Source: Paenibacillus spiritus | GTDB taxonomy: Bacteria; Bacillota; Bacilli; Paenibacillales; Paenibacillaceae | Length of the DNA: 64,000 nucleotides | NCBI RefSeq assembly: GCF_008710135.1 | Contig: NZ_VYKK01000012.1 | Span: forward strand, 1-64,000 | Reading direction: 5' to 3' | Shown here: positions 21,955 to 29,975 of the stretch, in pieces | Layout: every line of letters starts with the position of its first letter | Position numbering within the stretch: the first letter of the stretch is position 1 | Notes under the pieces: generated by a model | What the model was told of the DNA's origin: nothing | The model's input: only the letters and a program-made list of their open reading frames with translations | Databases searched by the model: none | Made by a program: the position numbers and the translations under genes

Positions 21955-22878
21955 ATGCAGCACGCAGAAGAGAACAGGCAGTTCGTAGCCCAACTGAAGG
22001 GCGTGACCAAGAAGATCGGCTCGAAGACGCTGGTCAATGGTCTTACCCTGGATATCCCGAAAGGACAGGTGTTCGGATTTCTGGGTCCCAACGGCGCCGG
22101 CAAAACGACGACGATCCGCATGATGGTTGGACTGATCTCGATTACCGAGGGAGACATTCTGATCGACGGGCAGAGCATCCGCCGGAACTTCGAGCAGGCG
22201 ATCACCCGGATCGGAGCTATTGTCGAGAACCCGGAGATGTACAAGTTTCTGACCGGCTACCAGAATCTGCTTCAATACGCCCGCATGGTCAAAGGGGTCG
22301 ACAAGAAGCGGGTAGACGAAGTGGTGGCGCTGGTCGGACTCGGGAGCCGAATCCATGACAAAGTCAAGACCTACTCGCTCGGCATGCGCCAGCGGCTGGG
22401 CGTCGCCCAGGCGCTTCTGCACCGGCCGAAGCTGCTGATTCTGGACGAGCCGACGAATGGCCTCGATCCGCAGGGCATCCGCGAGCTGCGCGATTATCTG
22501 CGCCGATTGTGCCGGGAGGAAGGGACGACAGTCTTCGTATCCAGCCATCTGCTGTCGGAGATGGAGCTGATGTGCGATACGGTCGCGATTATTCAGAACG
22601 GTCATCTGGTCGATGTCCGGTCGCTGAAGGAAGAGGAAGGCGCAGCTGAAGCGGCCCGCAATATCCGGTTCGAAGTGGACCGTCCCGAAGAAGCCGCAGC
22701 GCTGATCGGCGGTACAGCCGGAGCGGAAGGCGTTACCTTGTCCGCTGCAAGAGCCGATATCCCGGAACTGAACGCAAGGCTGGTCCATGCCGGCTTCCGG
22801 GTGTATGCAATCCGCGAGTTGACCGTGTCGCTGGAAGATCAATTTTTGCAAATGACCGGAGGTGAGGGCATTGGGTAA
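21955..22878 (+). CDS. ABC transporter ATP-binding protein (BcrA-like)
   Basis: A 307-residue ATPase subunit. Walker A is GPNGAGKTTT (about residue 45), the signature motif is YSLGMRQRLGVAQALL (about residue 137), and Walker B is LLILDEPTNGLD (about residue 160), followed by the switch His in VSSHLLSEME. The C-terminal 80 residues form the extension seen in BcrA/DrrA-type exporters for bacteriocin, antibiotic or lipid export. It couples to the permease encoded next, whose start overlaps its stop region by eight bases. Two starts are possible; I chose the ATG at 21955 over a GTG at 21943 that touches its ribosome site. The exported substrate is unknown. Confidence 0.9.
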   Translation: MQHAEENRQFVAQLKGVTKKIGSKTLVNGLTLDIPKGQVFGFLGPNGAGKTTTIRMMVGLISITEGDILIDGQSIRRNFEQAITRIGAIVENPEMYKFLTGYQNLLQYARMVKGVDKKRVDEVVALVGLGSRIHDKVKTYSLGMRQRLGVAQALLHRPKLLILDEPTNGLDPQGIRELRDYLRRLCREEGTTVFVSSHLLSEMELMCDTVAIIQNGHLVDVRSLKEEEGAAEAARNIRFEVDRPEEAAALIGGTAGAEGVTLSAARADIPELNARLVHAGFRVYAIRELTVSLEDQFLQMTGGEGIG

Positions 22879-23656
22879 TTTTGCATCGCTGCTACATAAC
22901 GAGAATATCAAAGTCTACAGCCGTATCCGGACTTGGGTGATGCTGGCGCTGCTTGTACTGCTGGGCATTGCGCTTCCGGTTCTGTTCTATACAGCGAGCG
23001 ACGTCGGGAACCGGCCGGGCCGCTGGGAGAGCTTCGAGATGACGATGAGCGTCCTGTTCTTCCTGAACTCCATCTTTACGGTCATTATCGCTTCGGATAT
23101 GGTCGCAGGGGAATTCTCTTGGGGAACGATCAAGCTGCTGCTGATCCGTCCCTGGAGCCGTTCCAAAATCCTGCTGTCCAAATATTTGTCAGTCGTGCTG
23201 TTCAGTCTGCTGACGACGGTGCTGCTGGCGGTATTCGCCCTAGGAACCTCGTTTCTGCTGTTCAAGACCGGAGATATTACCAGATACACGAAGGGCGACT
23301 GGACTCCGGCAACCTACATGCTGACGAGCATAGCCTGCTCCTATGTGCAGTTGTTCATCACGGCGGCGCTTGCCTTTATGGTGTCCAGCGTGTTCCGGGC
23401 CAGCGGGCTGTCGATTGGCCTGTCCCTGTTCCTGATCTTCGCGAATGGAATCATTATTGCAATCTTTAACCCGGACCATTACAGCTGGGCCAAATACCTG
23501 CTGTTCAACCACTTGGATCTGCAAATGTACATGAACTCGAGTACAGGCCCCGGAGGCGTAACAATCGGCTTCTCGGCCGCGGTTCTGGCGGTCTACTACC
23601 TGGTCTTCATGCTGATCTCCTGGCTGGTCTTCTCCAAAAGAGACGTGGCGGCCTAA
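22871..23656 (+). CDS. ABC transporter permease (ABC-2 type)
   Basis: A 261-residue membrane subunit with about six hydrophobic segments, at roughly residues 20-40, 63-85, 105-130, 145-170, 178-197 and 230-255. The sequence AGEFSWGTIKLLLIRPWSRSK is the conserved coupling region after the second segment in this permease family. It partners with the ATPase gene just upstream. I chose the TTG at 22871 because GGAGGTGA sits five bases before it, inside the end of the ATPase gene; a GTG at 22862 lies within that site. Translation is probably coupled. A strong hairpin follows. Confidence 0.87.
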   Translation: MGNFASLLHNENIKVYSRIRTWVMLALLVLLGIALPVLFYTASDVGNRPGRWESFEMTMSVLFFLNSIFTVIIASDMVAGEFSWGTIKLLLIRPWSRSKILLSKYLSVVLFSLLTTVLLAVFALGTSFLLFKTGDITRYTKGDWTPATYMLTSIACSYVQLFITAALAFMVSSVFRASGLSIGLSLFLIFANGIIIAIFNPDHYSWAKYLLFNHLDLQMYMNSSTGPGGVTIGFSAAVLAVYYLVFMLISWLVFSKRDVAA

Positions 23657-23684
23657 ACAGCGGCCCCATCCGGTTCCGTCCTTT

Positions 23685-23727
23685 ACACCCGCTCCAGACC
23701 GACTGCCGGTCTTGGAACGGGTGTTTT
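23685..23727. terminator. bidirectional terminator
   Basis: ACACCCG plus CTCCAGACCG (23685-23701) pairs with CGGTCTTGGAACGGGTGT (23707-23724) with small mismatches, then TTT. It lies between the permease gene and the convergent M23 peptidase gene. Confidence 0.75.
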
Positions 23728-23752
23728 GGTGCTGTCCGCCGTTTCGATACGC

Positions 23753-24841
23753 TCATGGTCCGGCGGCGTCCAGATAGGCGAGCGGATTCACGGGCGTATT
23801 CTTCTTCTCGACCTGAAAATGCAGATGCGGCCCTGTGCTCCTTCCAGTGCTTCCGAGCCGTCCGATCACCTCTCCCCGGTGGACTGCGGCTCCGGCCTTG
23901 ACCTCCACACGGCTCAGATGCATATACCAGGTATGCAGCCCGTTGCCGTGGTCCAGTACAAGATACCGGCCACGAGATGGATTCTCTTCCGCCTGAAGCA
24001 CTGTGCCGTCCAGTGCGGCGAAGACGGGATCGCCCGCATTCCCGGCTATGTCCAGGCCGGAGTGAAAGGCGGAGGTGCCGTTGAACGGGTCGGTACGGGT
24101 ACCGAAGCTGGAAGAAATGATCCGGGACGGCGTCGGCCAGACCGCAGAAGCGGTCCGGTTCTTCTGTTCCAGAGCGGATTCTCCGGCGGCCACGGCGGCA
24201 GCCATGCGGTTGGCCACCTCGTCCAGAAGGAGGCGCAATTCCTCCAGATCGTCGCGGACTTCGCCAAGCTTCCGGCTCTCTTCCGTCTCGTAGGCGGCTG
24301 TATAGCTTCCGGTCTCTGCTGCGAAGCCGGCAGAGACCGCCGGCAACCGGGCGCTGAACGAGCCGATGCGGACGATTACCTGCCGGGCGGTATCCGGGGT
24401 CTGCCCCGCCATCCCTTCCGGAGCTTCATGGGTGGCAGGGAAATCCGCCGGACGGGTATCCCCGGGCGATTCTTCGGCGCCCGTGATCTTTCCCAGCCGT
24501 TCTCCCAGCCCGTCCATGCGTTCCAGGCCGGCGCGAAGCCGGGAGCATTCCTGCGACAGATCGCTTACCTCTGCGCGCAGGGCAGCGAGTCTCTGATCCT
24601 TGCCGGCCGATTGGGCAGTGAGCAGCCGGTTCTCCAGCTCCAGAGAGGCGGCCTGAGACTCCAGACGGTGCATGGCGGCTTCGGCATGGTAATGCATAGA
24701 GGTAACGAGGCTGGATATCGACAGCACAGCGGCGGCCGGGAGGATGACCGCCAGCGAGCGGCTGATGCGGAACTGCCTGAGCGGACGATCGGCGTCCCCC
24801 AGAATGAGTAGCGTTATGGGCGAAGAAGGAACAGACTTCAT
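23753..24841 (-). CDS. M23 family peptidoglycan endopeptidase, membrane-anchored
   Basis: A 362-residue protein. A hydrophobic segment at about residues 30-50 should anchor it, with the rest outside. Residues about 55-115 form a coiled coil (LESQAASLELENRLLTAQ, LRAEVSDLSQECSRL). The C-terminal 120 residues are a LytM/M23 zinc peptidase domain with His and Asp in FHSGLDIAGNAGDPV, catalytic LHTWYMHLS and zinc-binding HLHFQVE. It cuts peptide cross-links in the wall or, if regulatory, activates other hydrolases. The architecture resembles EnvC/SpoIIQ-like proteins. The ATG at 24841 has AAAGGAG five bases upstream. Confidence 0.88.
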   Translation of the reverse strand: MKSVPSSPITLLILGDADRPLRQFRISRSLAVILPAAAVLSISSLVTSMHYHAEAAMHRLESQAASLELENRLLTAQSAGKDQRLAALRAEVSDLSQECSRLRAGLERMDGLGERLGKITGAEESPGDTRPADFPATHEAPEGMAGQTPDTARQVIVRIGSFSARLPAVSAGFAAETGSYTAAYETEESRKLGEVRDDLEELRLLLDEVANRMAAAVAAGESALEQKNRTASAVWPTPSRIISSSFGTRTDPFNGTSAFHSGLDIAGNAGDPVFAALDGTVLQAEENPSRGRYLVLDHGNGLHTWYMHLSRVEVKAGAAVHRGEVIGRLGSTGRSTGPHLHFQVEKKNTPVNPLAYLDAAGP

Positions 24842-24991
24842 GGCGGCTCCTTTCTGGCGTATGCGGCTTGTATTAGTTATGTATTCCGTTCCGCTTCCGC
24901 TCATGCCACCCCCCGGCTGAATAAAGGAGAGCGGATTCGGCAACACCTGTATATACCGGACGGAGGCACCGAGACACGGGAGGCATGGGAC

Positions 24992-26428
24992 ATGACAATT
25001 CTTGCACTTCTTCTCATATGGCTATGGATTCAGCTTGCAGTCGTGTTTCTGGTGGAATACCGGCGGCCGGAGCGGGCAATATCTTGGATCTTCCTGATCC
25101 TGATCTTCCCGCTGTTCGGCTTGTTCCTCTATGCGGCGCTGGAATGGCCCTACCGGCGGCGGGGACACAGACTGCGCCGGGCCCGGGAAGAGCGGAAGCG
25201 AGCAGCCGGGAGCGAAACGCTTCCGCTGCGGATGCTCACGGCTCCGGCGTCCGGGGGAACGGGAAATCCGGGCCTGGATGGCTGCCCGGAACTGCTTGGC
25301 CCGCTGCTGCGGCTCTGCGGCAACCCGGTCACCAGGGGCAGCGCCAGCCGCGTGCTGCCGTCGGCGGAGACGGCATATGACCGGATGCTGGAGGCGATAG
25401 AGAGCGCACAGGAGCATATTCATCTGGAGATGTACATTATCCGGGATGACGGGTCGGGGAAGCAGTTCCGGTCCGCGCTGATCCGCAAGGCGCGGCAGGG
25501 CGTCAAGGTAAGGCTGCTGCTGGATGGCACCGGGTCCCGGAAGCTGGGCCGATCCTTTCTGGACGGGCTTCGGGCAGCAGGGGTCAAGGTTCATCTCTTC
25601 CTGCCGGTCGCGCTGGCTCTTCCGGCAGGGGCGGTCAATTACCGCAATCACCGCAAAATTCTGGTGGTAGACGGGAGCATTGCTTTTACCGGCGGACTGA
25701 ATATTGGCGATGAATATCTCGGGGGAGATCCGAAGCTGGGCTGCTGGCGCGATACATTTCTGGAGATGACCGGAGATGCAGTCTATGCTTCCCAGCGCGT
25801 CTTTCTTCGGGACTGGAGGATCGCCGCCGGCGAGCAGCTTCTTCATCCCCGTCTGTTCCCGCCGCACGGGCTGAAGGGCGGAGAAGCGGTCCAGATTGTT
25901 GCGAGCGGACCCGATCAGGATTTGCAGGCGCTGCCGGCTCTGTTATCGGCGGCCTTCTCTGTGGCGAAGTCGCGGCTGTGGATCGCGACGCCTTATTTTG
26001 TACCCGATCAGGCGCTGGCGCTTCAGATCAAGACGGCTGTGCTGAAAGGGGTGGACGTCCGAATTCTTCTGCCGGGCGTTGCCGACGGCAAGCTGGTCAA
26101 GTACGCAACCTTATCGAAGGTGGAAGAACTTCTGGATGCGGGGGTCCGTTTCTACCGGTACCGCAAGGGTTTTCTGCATGCCAAAGTATGGATCATCGAT
26201 GAGACGGCGGCTTCAGTGGGCAGCGCCAATCTGGATATGCGAAGCCTGTATACGAATTTCGAGCTGATTGCGCTGCTGTTCAGTCCCGAACGAATCGGAG
26301 AATTGGCCGAAGCGTTCCGGCAGGATCTGGAGGACAGCGAGCCGATAGAGCCGGAGCGGTTCCGGCAGCGGCCGTTCAAGGATCGGCTTAAAGAAGAGAT
26401 TTGCGGACTCTTAGCCCCGCTGCTGTAG
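24992..26428 (+). CDS. cls: cardiolipin synthase
   Basis: A 478-residue phospholipase D-family enzyme that joins two phosphatidylglycerols into cardiolipin at the membrane. Two N-terminal membrane segments (about residues 1-20 and 29-49) include the PLDc_N region RRPERAISWIFLILIFPLFG. The two HKD active sites are NHRKILVVDGSIAFTGG (about residue 225) and HAKVWIIDETAASVGSANLD (about residue 395). Length matches Bacillus ClsA-type enzymes. The ATG at 24992 has CGGGAGG about eight bases upstream. It diverges from the M23 gene. Confidence 0.93.
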   Translation: MTILALLLIWLWIQLAVVFLVEYRRPERAISWIFLILIFPLFGLFLYAALEWPYRRRGHRLRRAREERKRAAGSETLPLRMLTAPASGGTGNPGLDGCPELLGPLLRLCGNPVTRGSASRVLPSAETAYDRMLEAIESAQEHIHLEMYIIRDDGSGKQFRSALIRKARQGVKVRLLLDGTGSRKLGRSFLDGLRAAGVKVHLFLPVALALPAGAVNYRNHRKILVVDGSIAFTGGLNIGDEYLGGDPKLGCWRDTFLEMTGDAVYASQRVFLRDWRIAAGEQLLHPRLFPPHGLKGGEAVQIVASGPDQDLQALPALLSAAFSVAKSRLWIATPYFVPDQALALQIKTAVLKGVDVRILLPGVADGKLVKYATLSKVEELLDAGVRFYRYRKGFLHAKVWIIDETAASVGSANLDMRSLYTNFELIALLFSPERIGELAEAFRQDLEDSEPIEPERFRQRPFKDRLKEEICGLLAPLL

Positions 26429-26515
26429 AGAAAGATGGGAAACTTCAACAATTATGCTGAAAACGAGCTTTTTCAAGCTTATTTAGCCTTTAATTCGAAT
26501 TTACGGGGGGAAGTG

Positions 26516-26524
26516 TGATATAAT
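26516..26524 (+). promoter_or_regulatory. extended -10 promoter of the YitT gene
   Basis: TGATATAAT, an extended -10 with a perfect TATAAT, 42 bases before the YitT start. No good -35 is seen. Confidence 0.5.
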
Positions 26525-26566
26525 TAGTTGTGTACACAATTAATCTGGTGATATAGGGGGAGTTCT

Positions 26567-27475
26567 ATGGCTATGAATCCACACACATTTACAGAAGGCA
26601 ACCGCGTAAGGCCGCAGAAATCAGGAGCCGTCAAAAAGGCCCTTTTCGCGCAGCGGATCGTAATGATGACCATCGGGGCGGCTATGATGGCCGTTGCTCT
26701 TGAAATTTTCCTCGTACCCAATTCATTGATCGACGGCGGGATTACAGGCATCTCCATTATCCTGTCGCATATTTTCGATATCCCTTTGGGTCTTCTGCTG
26801 ACCCTCTTAAATTTACCCTTTCTTGTTATCGGCTATAAACAAATCGGCAAAACCTTCGCGCTGTCCACGCTGTACGCTGTCGTGGTCATGTCCATCGGCA
26901 CTCAGCTGCTGCATCCTGTGAAACCTATTACCGTAGAGCCGCTGCTGGCCGCCGTCTTCGGCGGAGTGATTCTGGGCGTCGGCGTCGGACTTGTGGTCCG
27001 TTACGGCGGGTCTCTGGATGGTACGGAAATCGTCGCGATTCTCATATCCAAGCGTCTGCCGTTCTCGGTCGGCGAAGTCGTTATGTTCTTCAACTTTTTT
27101 ATTCTCAGCGGAGCCGGGTTCGTATTCGGCTGGAATAACGCCATGTTCTCTCTTATCGCTTACTACATTGCATTCAAAATGATCGATGTTACGCTCGAAG
27201 GCCTCGACCAGTCCAAATCGGTCTGGATTATCAGCGACAAGTACCGCGATATCGGCGAGGCGCTGACGGAGCGGCTGGGCCGCGGCGTCACCTACCTCGA
27301 AGGCGAGGGCGGCTTCTCGGGCGAGAACAAGAAGGTGATTTTCGTTGTCATCACCCGCCTGGAAGAAGCCAAGATGAAGGCCATTGTGGAGGACTGGGAT
27401 TCCGACGCCTTTGTGGCGGTCGGCAATATCCACGACGTCAAGGGCGGGCGGTTCAAGAAGAAGGCGATTCATTAG
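26567..27475 (+). CDS. YitT family membrane protein
   Basis: A 302-residue protein with an N-terminal YitT_membrane region of five to six segments (LIDGGITGISIILSH; GGVILGVGVGLVVRYGGSLDGTEI) and a C-terminal DUF2179 domain (SVWIISDKYRDIGEALTERL; GKKVIFVVITRLE-like GENKKVIFVVITRLEEAK) that faces the cytosol. Members are widespread in Firmicutes; their transported substrate is not established. The ATG has GGGGGAG six bases upstream and an extended -10 promoter further up. It is the last ordinary gene before the repeat-rich corridor. Confidence 0.9.
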   Translation: MAMNPHTFTEGNRVRPQKSGAVKKALFAQRIVMMTIGAAMMAVALEIFLVPNSLIDGGITGISIILSHIFDIPLGLLLTLLNLPFLVIGYKQIGKTFALSTLYAVVVMSIGTQLLHPVKPITVEPLLAAVFGGVILGVGVGLVVRYGGSLDGTEIVAILISKRLPFSVGEVVMFFNFFILSGAGFVFGWNNAMFSLIAYYIAFKMIDVTLEGLDQSKSVWIISDKYRDIGEALTERLGRGVTYLEGEGGFSGENKKVIFVVITRLEEAKMKAIVEDWDSDAFVAVGNIHDVKGGRFKKKAIH

Positions 27476-27479
27476 CGCT

Positions 27480-27930
27480 GCGGGCAGCCTGATGAATGAG
27501 CGGGTCGAAAGGTTTGGAGGCTGGGCGGTGCCGCGGCCTGAGAGGCGCGGTGGCCTGGCAGGCGCGGAGGCTTGAGAGGCGTGCAAGCCGAGAGGTGACG
27601 CGGCCCGGCAGGCGCACAAGCCGTGAGGTGAATGGGCCAAAAGCGAGCGGATCGAGAAGCGCGCAGGCCGAGAGGCGAGCAAGCCGAGAGCGAACGGATC
27701 GAGAGACGAGCAGGCGGAGAGGCGAGCAAGCCGAAAGCGAACGGCTCGAGAGGCGAGCAGGCCGAGAGGCACGCAAGCCGGGAGCGGGCGGCTCGAGAGA
27801 TGAGTAGGCCGAGAGGCGAGCAAGCTAAGAGGCACGCAAGCCGGAAGCGGGCGGCTCGAGAGATGAGCAGGCCGAGAGGCGAGCAAGCTAAGAGGCGCGC
27901 AAGCCAAGAGCGGTGGAAGCGGGCGGCTCA
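27480..27930. repeat. imperfect 16-nt repeat array with a 63-nt higher-order unit
   Basis: A run of about 15-16-base units close to GAGAGGCGAGCAAGCC, interrupted by GAAAGCGAACGGCTC-type units. Near the right end the units form a higher-order repeat: 27795-27857 (63 bases) is followed by a close copy from 27858. Because 63 is divisible by three and stops are rare, frames stay open on both strands; I see no ribosome site or protein family, and treat it as non-coding. Confidence 0.75.
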
Positions 27931-27932
27931 AT

Positions 27933-27979
27933 AGAACGACCAAGCCCGCGGTCTCGCAGCCCGCGGGCTTGGTCGTTCT
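27933..27979. repeat. 19-bp perfect inverted repeat (hairpin)
   Basis: Arms 27933-27951 and 27961-27979 pair perfectly (AGAACGACCAAGCCCGCGG), with a nine-base loop. Neither strand has a T run after it. It may end transcription from the YitT side, or be a cruciform or processing site. Confidence 0.6.
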
Positions 27980-28286
27980 CCGTGGGTGGGCCGGCAAAAT
28001 CCGCCTGGAGCGCCCGGTAGAACGCGCACCTCCAGTATGCGGATGCATCACATAGGCCCGCCGGCAACGCCTCAAGGCACGGGCGTCTCGAATGGTGCGG
28101 ACCCTCGCCGCATCACGATCTGCTGCCAGTGCCGCCTGTCTCGCTGCCCGCACACCTGTCTTGCTGCTGGACCGCTGCTGTTCAGTAAGCCTATTGTGCA
28201 GCAGCGCCCAGTACCAAGAATTTCGTCGACTTATTCTCCTTACAAAGGCGCATTGCTTGTCCCTTATCCTGCGATCCCTGTACACT
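27980..28286. other. no gene recognised
   Basis: Between the hairpin and the compound palindrome. Short open frames on the plus strand have no ribosome site and no family resemblance. I see nothing else here. Confidence 0.5.
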
Positions 28287-28467
28287 GCGGACACAGGAGA
28301 CGCTATTTAGCCCAAAAACGCCATAAAATGTGAGTCAGCGGACATGAGAAACCTTATTCCGGTACTACGTCCTGAAACCGGGCCATGAGTAGAGGAATAA
28401 GGTCTCCTGTGTCCGCATACCCGTATAATTCGGCATTTTAGAGCAAAATAAGGTCTCTAGTGTCCGG
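28287..28467. repeat. 181-bp compound palindrome (mobile or structured element)
   Basis: The arm 28287-28360 and the reverse complement of 28394-28467 align without gaps over 74 positions with 52 identities; the loop is 33 bases. Within each arm the motif GCGGACAC-A-GAGACC-TTATT occurs twice, 51 bases apart, so the element holds four copies: two in each orientation. It could be a MITE/REP-like element or a folded RNA. Confidence 0.7.
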
Positions 28468-28570
28468 ATGATCAGTAGACTCTCGTCAAGAATGCGACTA
28501 ACCTCCAATTCTAAGCAACTCACATTACTTCATACGACTAGGTGCTACCTCCATTAACAGAGCACTCGTC

Positions 28571-28800
28571 ACCACTACTCGGAACTACTCCGAACTACTC
28601 CGCACTACTCCGCACTACTCCGCGCTACTCCGCACCACTGGGCACTACTCCGCACTACTCGGCACTACTCCGCGCTAATCCACACTACTCGGCACTACTC
28701 GGCACTACTCCGAACTTCTCAGCCTACTCCGCACTACTCCGAACTTGGGCATTACTCGGCACTACTCCGAATTACTCAGCATTACTGGCCACTACTGGTA
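28571..28800. repeat. 10-nt tandem repeat array
   Basis: Many copies of a 10-base unit close to CACTACTCCG or CACTACTCGG, regular at the left and decaying towards 28860, where the nuclease-like gene ends. There are no spacers, so it is not a CRISPR array. I see no gene in it. Confidence 0.85.
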
Positions 28801-28856
28801 TCACTAAGCTGCCCTACATCATGGGCACTAGGCTGCGCTACTTAGCCCACCCGGCA

Positions 28857-29504
28857 CTACTCGGTCAGCCGATAGGTGCGAATGCGCTCGCTGCCGGCAG
28901 CCGCTTCTACGAGCTGGCGCTCTCTCAGGCGCTGGAGGATACGCCGCGCATGCCGGTTCGTTACGTTCAGATGCAGCGCAAGCTCGCCCGGCGCAAAGGG
29001 CCGCAGCACTCTTCGGGCGTACCGCAGCGTCTCGGCTTCCAGACAGGACAGAGAGAACCCGGGGCCTGAAGCCACGAATCGGCCGATAAAAGCGAGGATT
29101 AGCTGCTGGCACAGCTTGGGTTCATCGACGATGGAAGGATAGGCAATCGGCAGAAAGGTCCAACCGTCCAGCGCAAGCAGGCAGTGCCTGCGGCACAGAT
29201 CCTTGAACCGGCGGACATCCAGATCGCGCGCATGCGATCCATAGCCTTGAATTTCAATGCCGCCCTTGCAGCCGTGGGGCATGTACGCAAGGTCTACATA
29301 GCGGTATCCTCCCTGAAAATCACGCACCTCCCATTCCGCATGCAGATGCTCCAAATTCCCGACCGCCGGAAACCATACGCGCCGCAAAAATTCCACGGTT
29401 CCGTGACCCAGCCCCCGCTCAAGAAGTTCCCTGCGCCGCAGATTGTTCTCGGCGTCCAACTGCCGTTCCAGCCATAACTCATACTCCGTCTCGAACTTCG
29501 GCAT
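28857..29504 (-). CDS. restriction-endonuclease-like / winged-helix protein
   Basis: A 215-residue protein. The central part (about residues 50-130) looks like a Vsr/DUF559-type nuclease fold: YRYVDLAYMPHGCKGGIEIQ gives an acidic residue followed by a strand with Glu (GGIEIQGYGSHARD), then DVRRFKDLCRRHCLLALDGW. The usual Lys of ExK is a Gln, so activity is uncertain. The last 60 residues (FAPGELALHLNVTNRHARRI, LQRLRERQLVEA) are a winged helix. It may be a DNA-binding regulator built from an old nuclease. The ATG at 29504 follows GAGGAG. Repeats lie on both sides, and the NHEJ genes are next on the same strand. Confidence 0.62.
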   Translation of the reverse strand: MPKFETEYELWLERQLDAENNLRRRELLERGLGHGTVEFLRRVWFPAVGNLEHLHAEWEVRDFQGGYRYVDLAYMPHGCKGGIEIQGYGSHARDLDVRRFKDLCRRHCLLALDGWTFLPIAYPSIVDEPKLCQQLILAFIGRFVASGPGFSLSCLEAETLRYARRVLRPFAPGELALHLNVTNRHARRILQRLRERQLVEAAAGSERIRTYRLTE

Positions 29505-29555
29505 TCCCTCTGCTCCTCTCCGTTTCAACCGATCCCAGCCGTTCAAATTGTCCGC

Positions 29556-29574
29556 AAAAAAGCCGCTCCGGCTT
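29556..29574 (-). terminator. minus-strand terminator upstream of the nuclease-like gene
   Basis: AAGCCG (29560-29565) pairs with CGGCTT (29569-29574), loop CTC; on the minus strand the stem is followed by six T. It would end transcripts arriving from the NHEJ operon. Confidence 0.65.
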
Positions 29575-29946
29575 CCGCCCCCCGGCCTATGAATACCGGG
29601 TGGGGTCGCTCAAAGCGGCGTGTGCTTCACGTCTGTCTCCTACCGATTATACCTGCCGGAAAGCCCCGGCACAAATCCTGGGTCCCGGTGCAACCGCTCC
29701 GTGCCTGCATAAAGGCATGCTTATGCCCAGATGGTGCGCTGTCCTTCCGGAGCATTCTCGTATATAAACGTCGCCGTTCACGAAGCGTATTTTGGCTATT
29801 TTGGCTCTTAATGCAGCGGTGCATCGCGGAATTCCTGTACTTGCCTGCTATGCCCTCATGGAGCAAGCCTCGTAAGTTCTGTACCTTGACAGTACGTTTC
29901 CGTGCTCTTTAGCCTTCTTGCAGCTTCCGGAAATTTCCCGTTCTCT
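29575..29946. other. no gene recognised
   Basis: A 372-base gap between the terminator and the telomere-like run. Short frames on both strands lack ribosome sites and recognisable features. Confidence 0.5.
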
Positions 29947-29975
29947 CCCTAACCCTAACCCTAACCCTAACCCTA
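29947..29975. repeat. telomere-like CCCTAA microsatellite
   Basis: Four complete CCCTAA units plus CCCTA, ending exactly at the stop codon of the polymerase gene. Its run is too short to be a chromosome end; it is a simple-sequence repeat. Confidence 0.9.

Noticed and set aside
26813-28294. Long minus-strand frame through YitT and the 16-nt array
   Set aside because: It joins antisense of a conserved gene with low-complexity repeat; no start signal.
28571-28800. Possible CRISPR array from the repeat spacing
   Set aside because: The units are about 10 bases, contiguous, with no unique spacers and no cas gene nearby.
29627-29866. 79-codon minus-strand frame in the gap before the polymerase gene
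   Set aside because: No ribosome site, no domain, and composition unlike the neighbouring genes.
29947-29975. A true linear chromosome end
   Set aside because: Only five units, flanked by ordinary genes on both sides.
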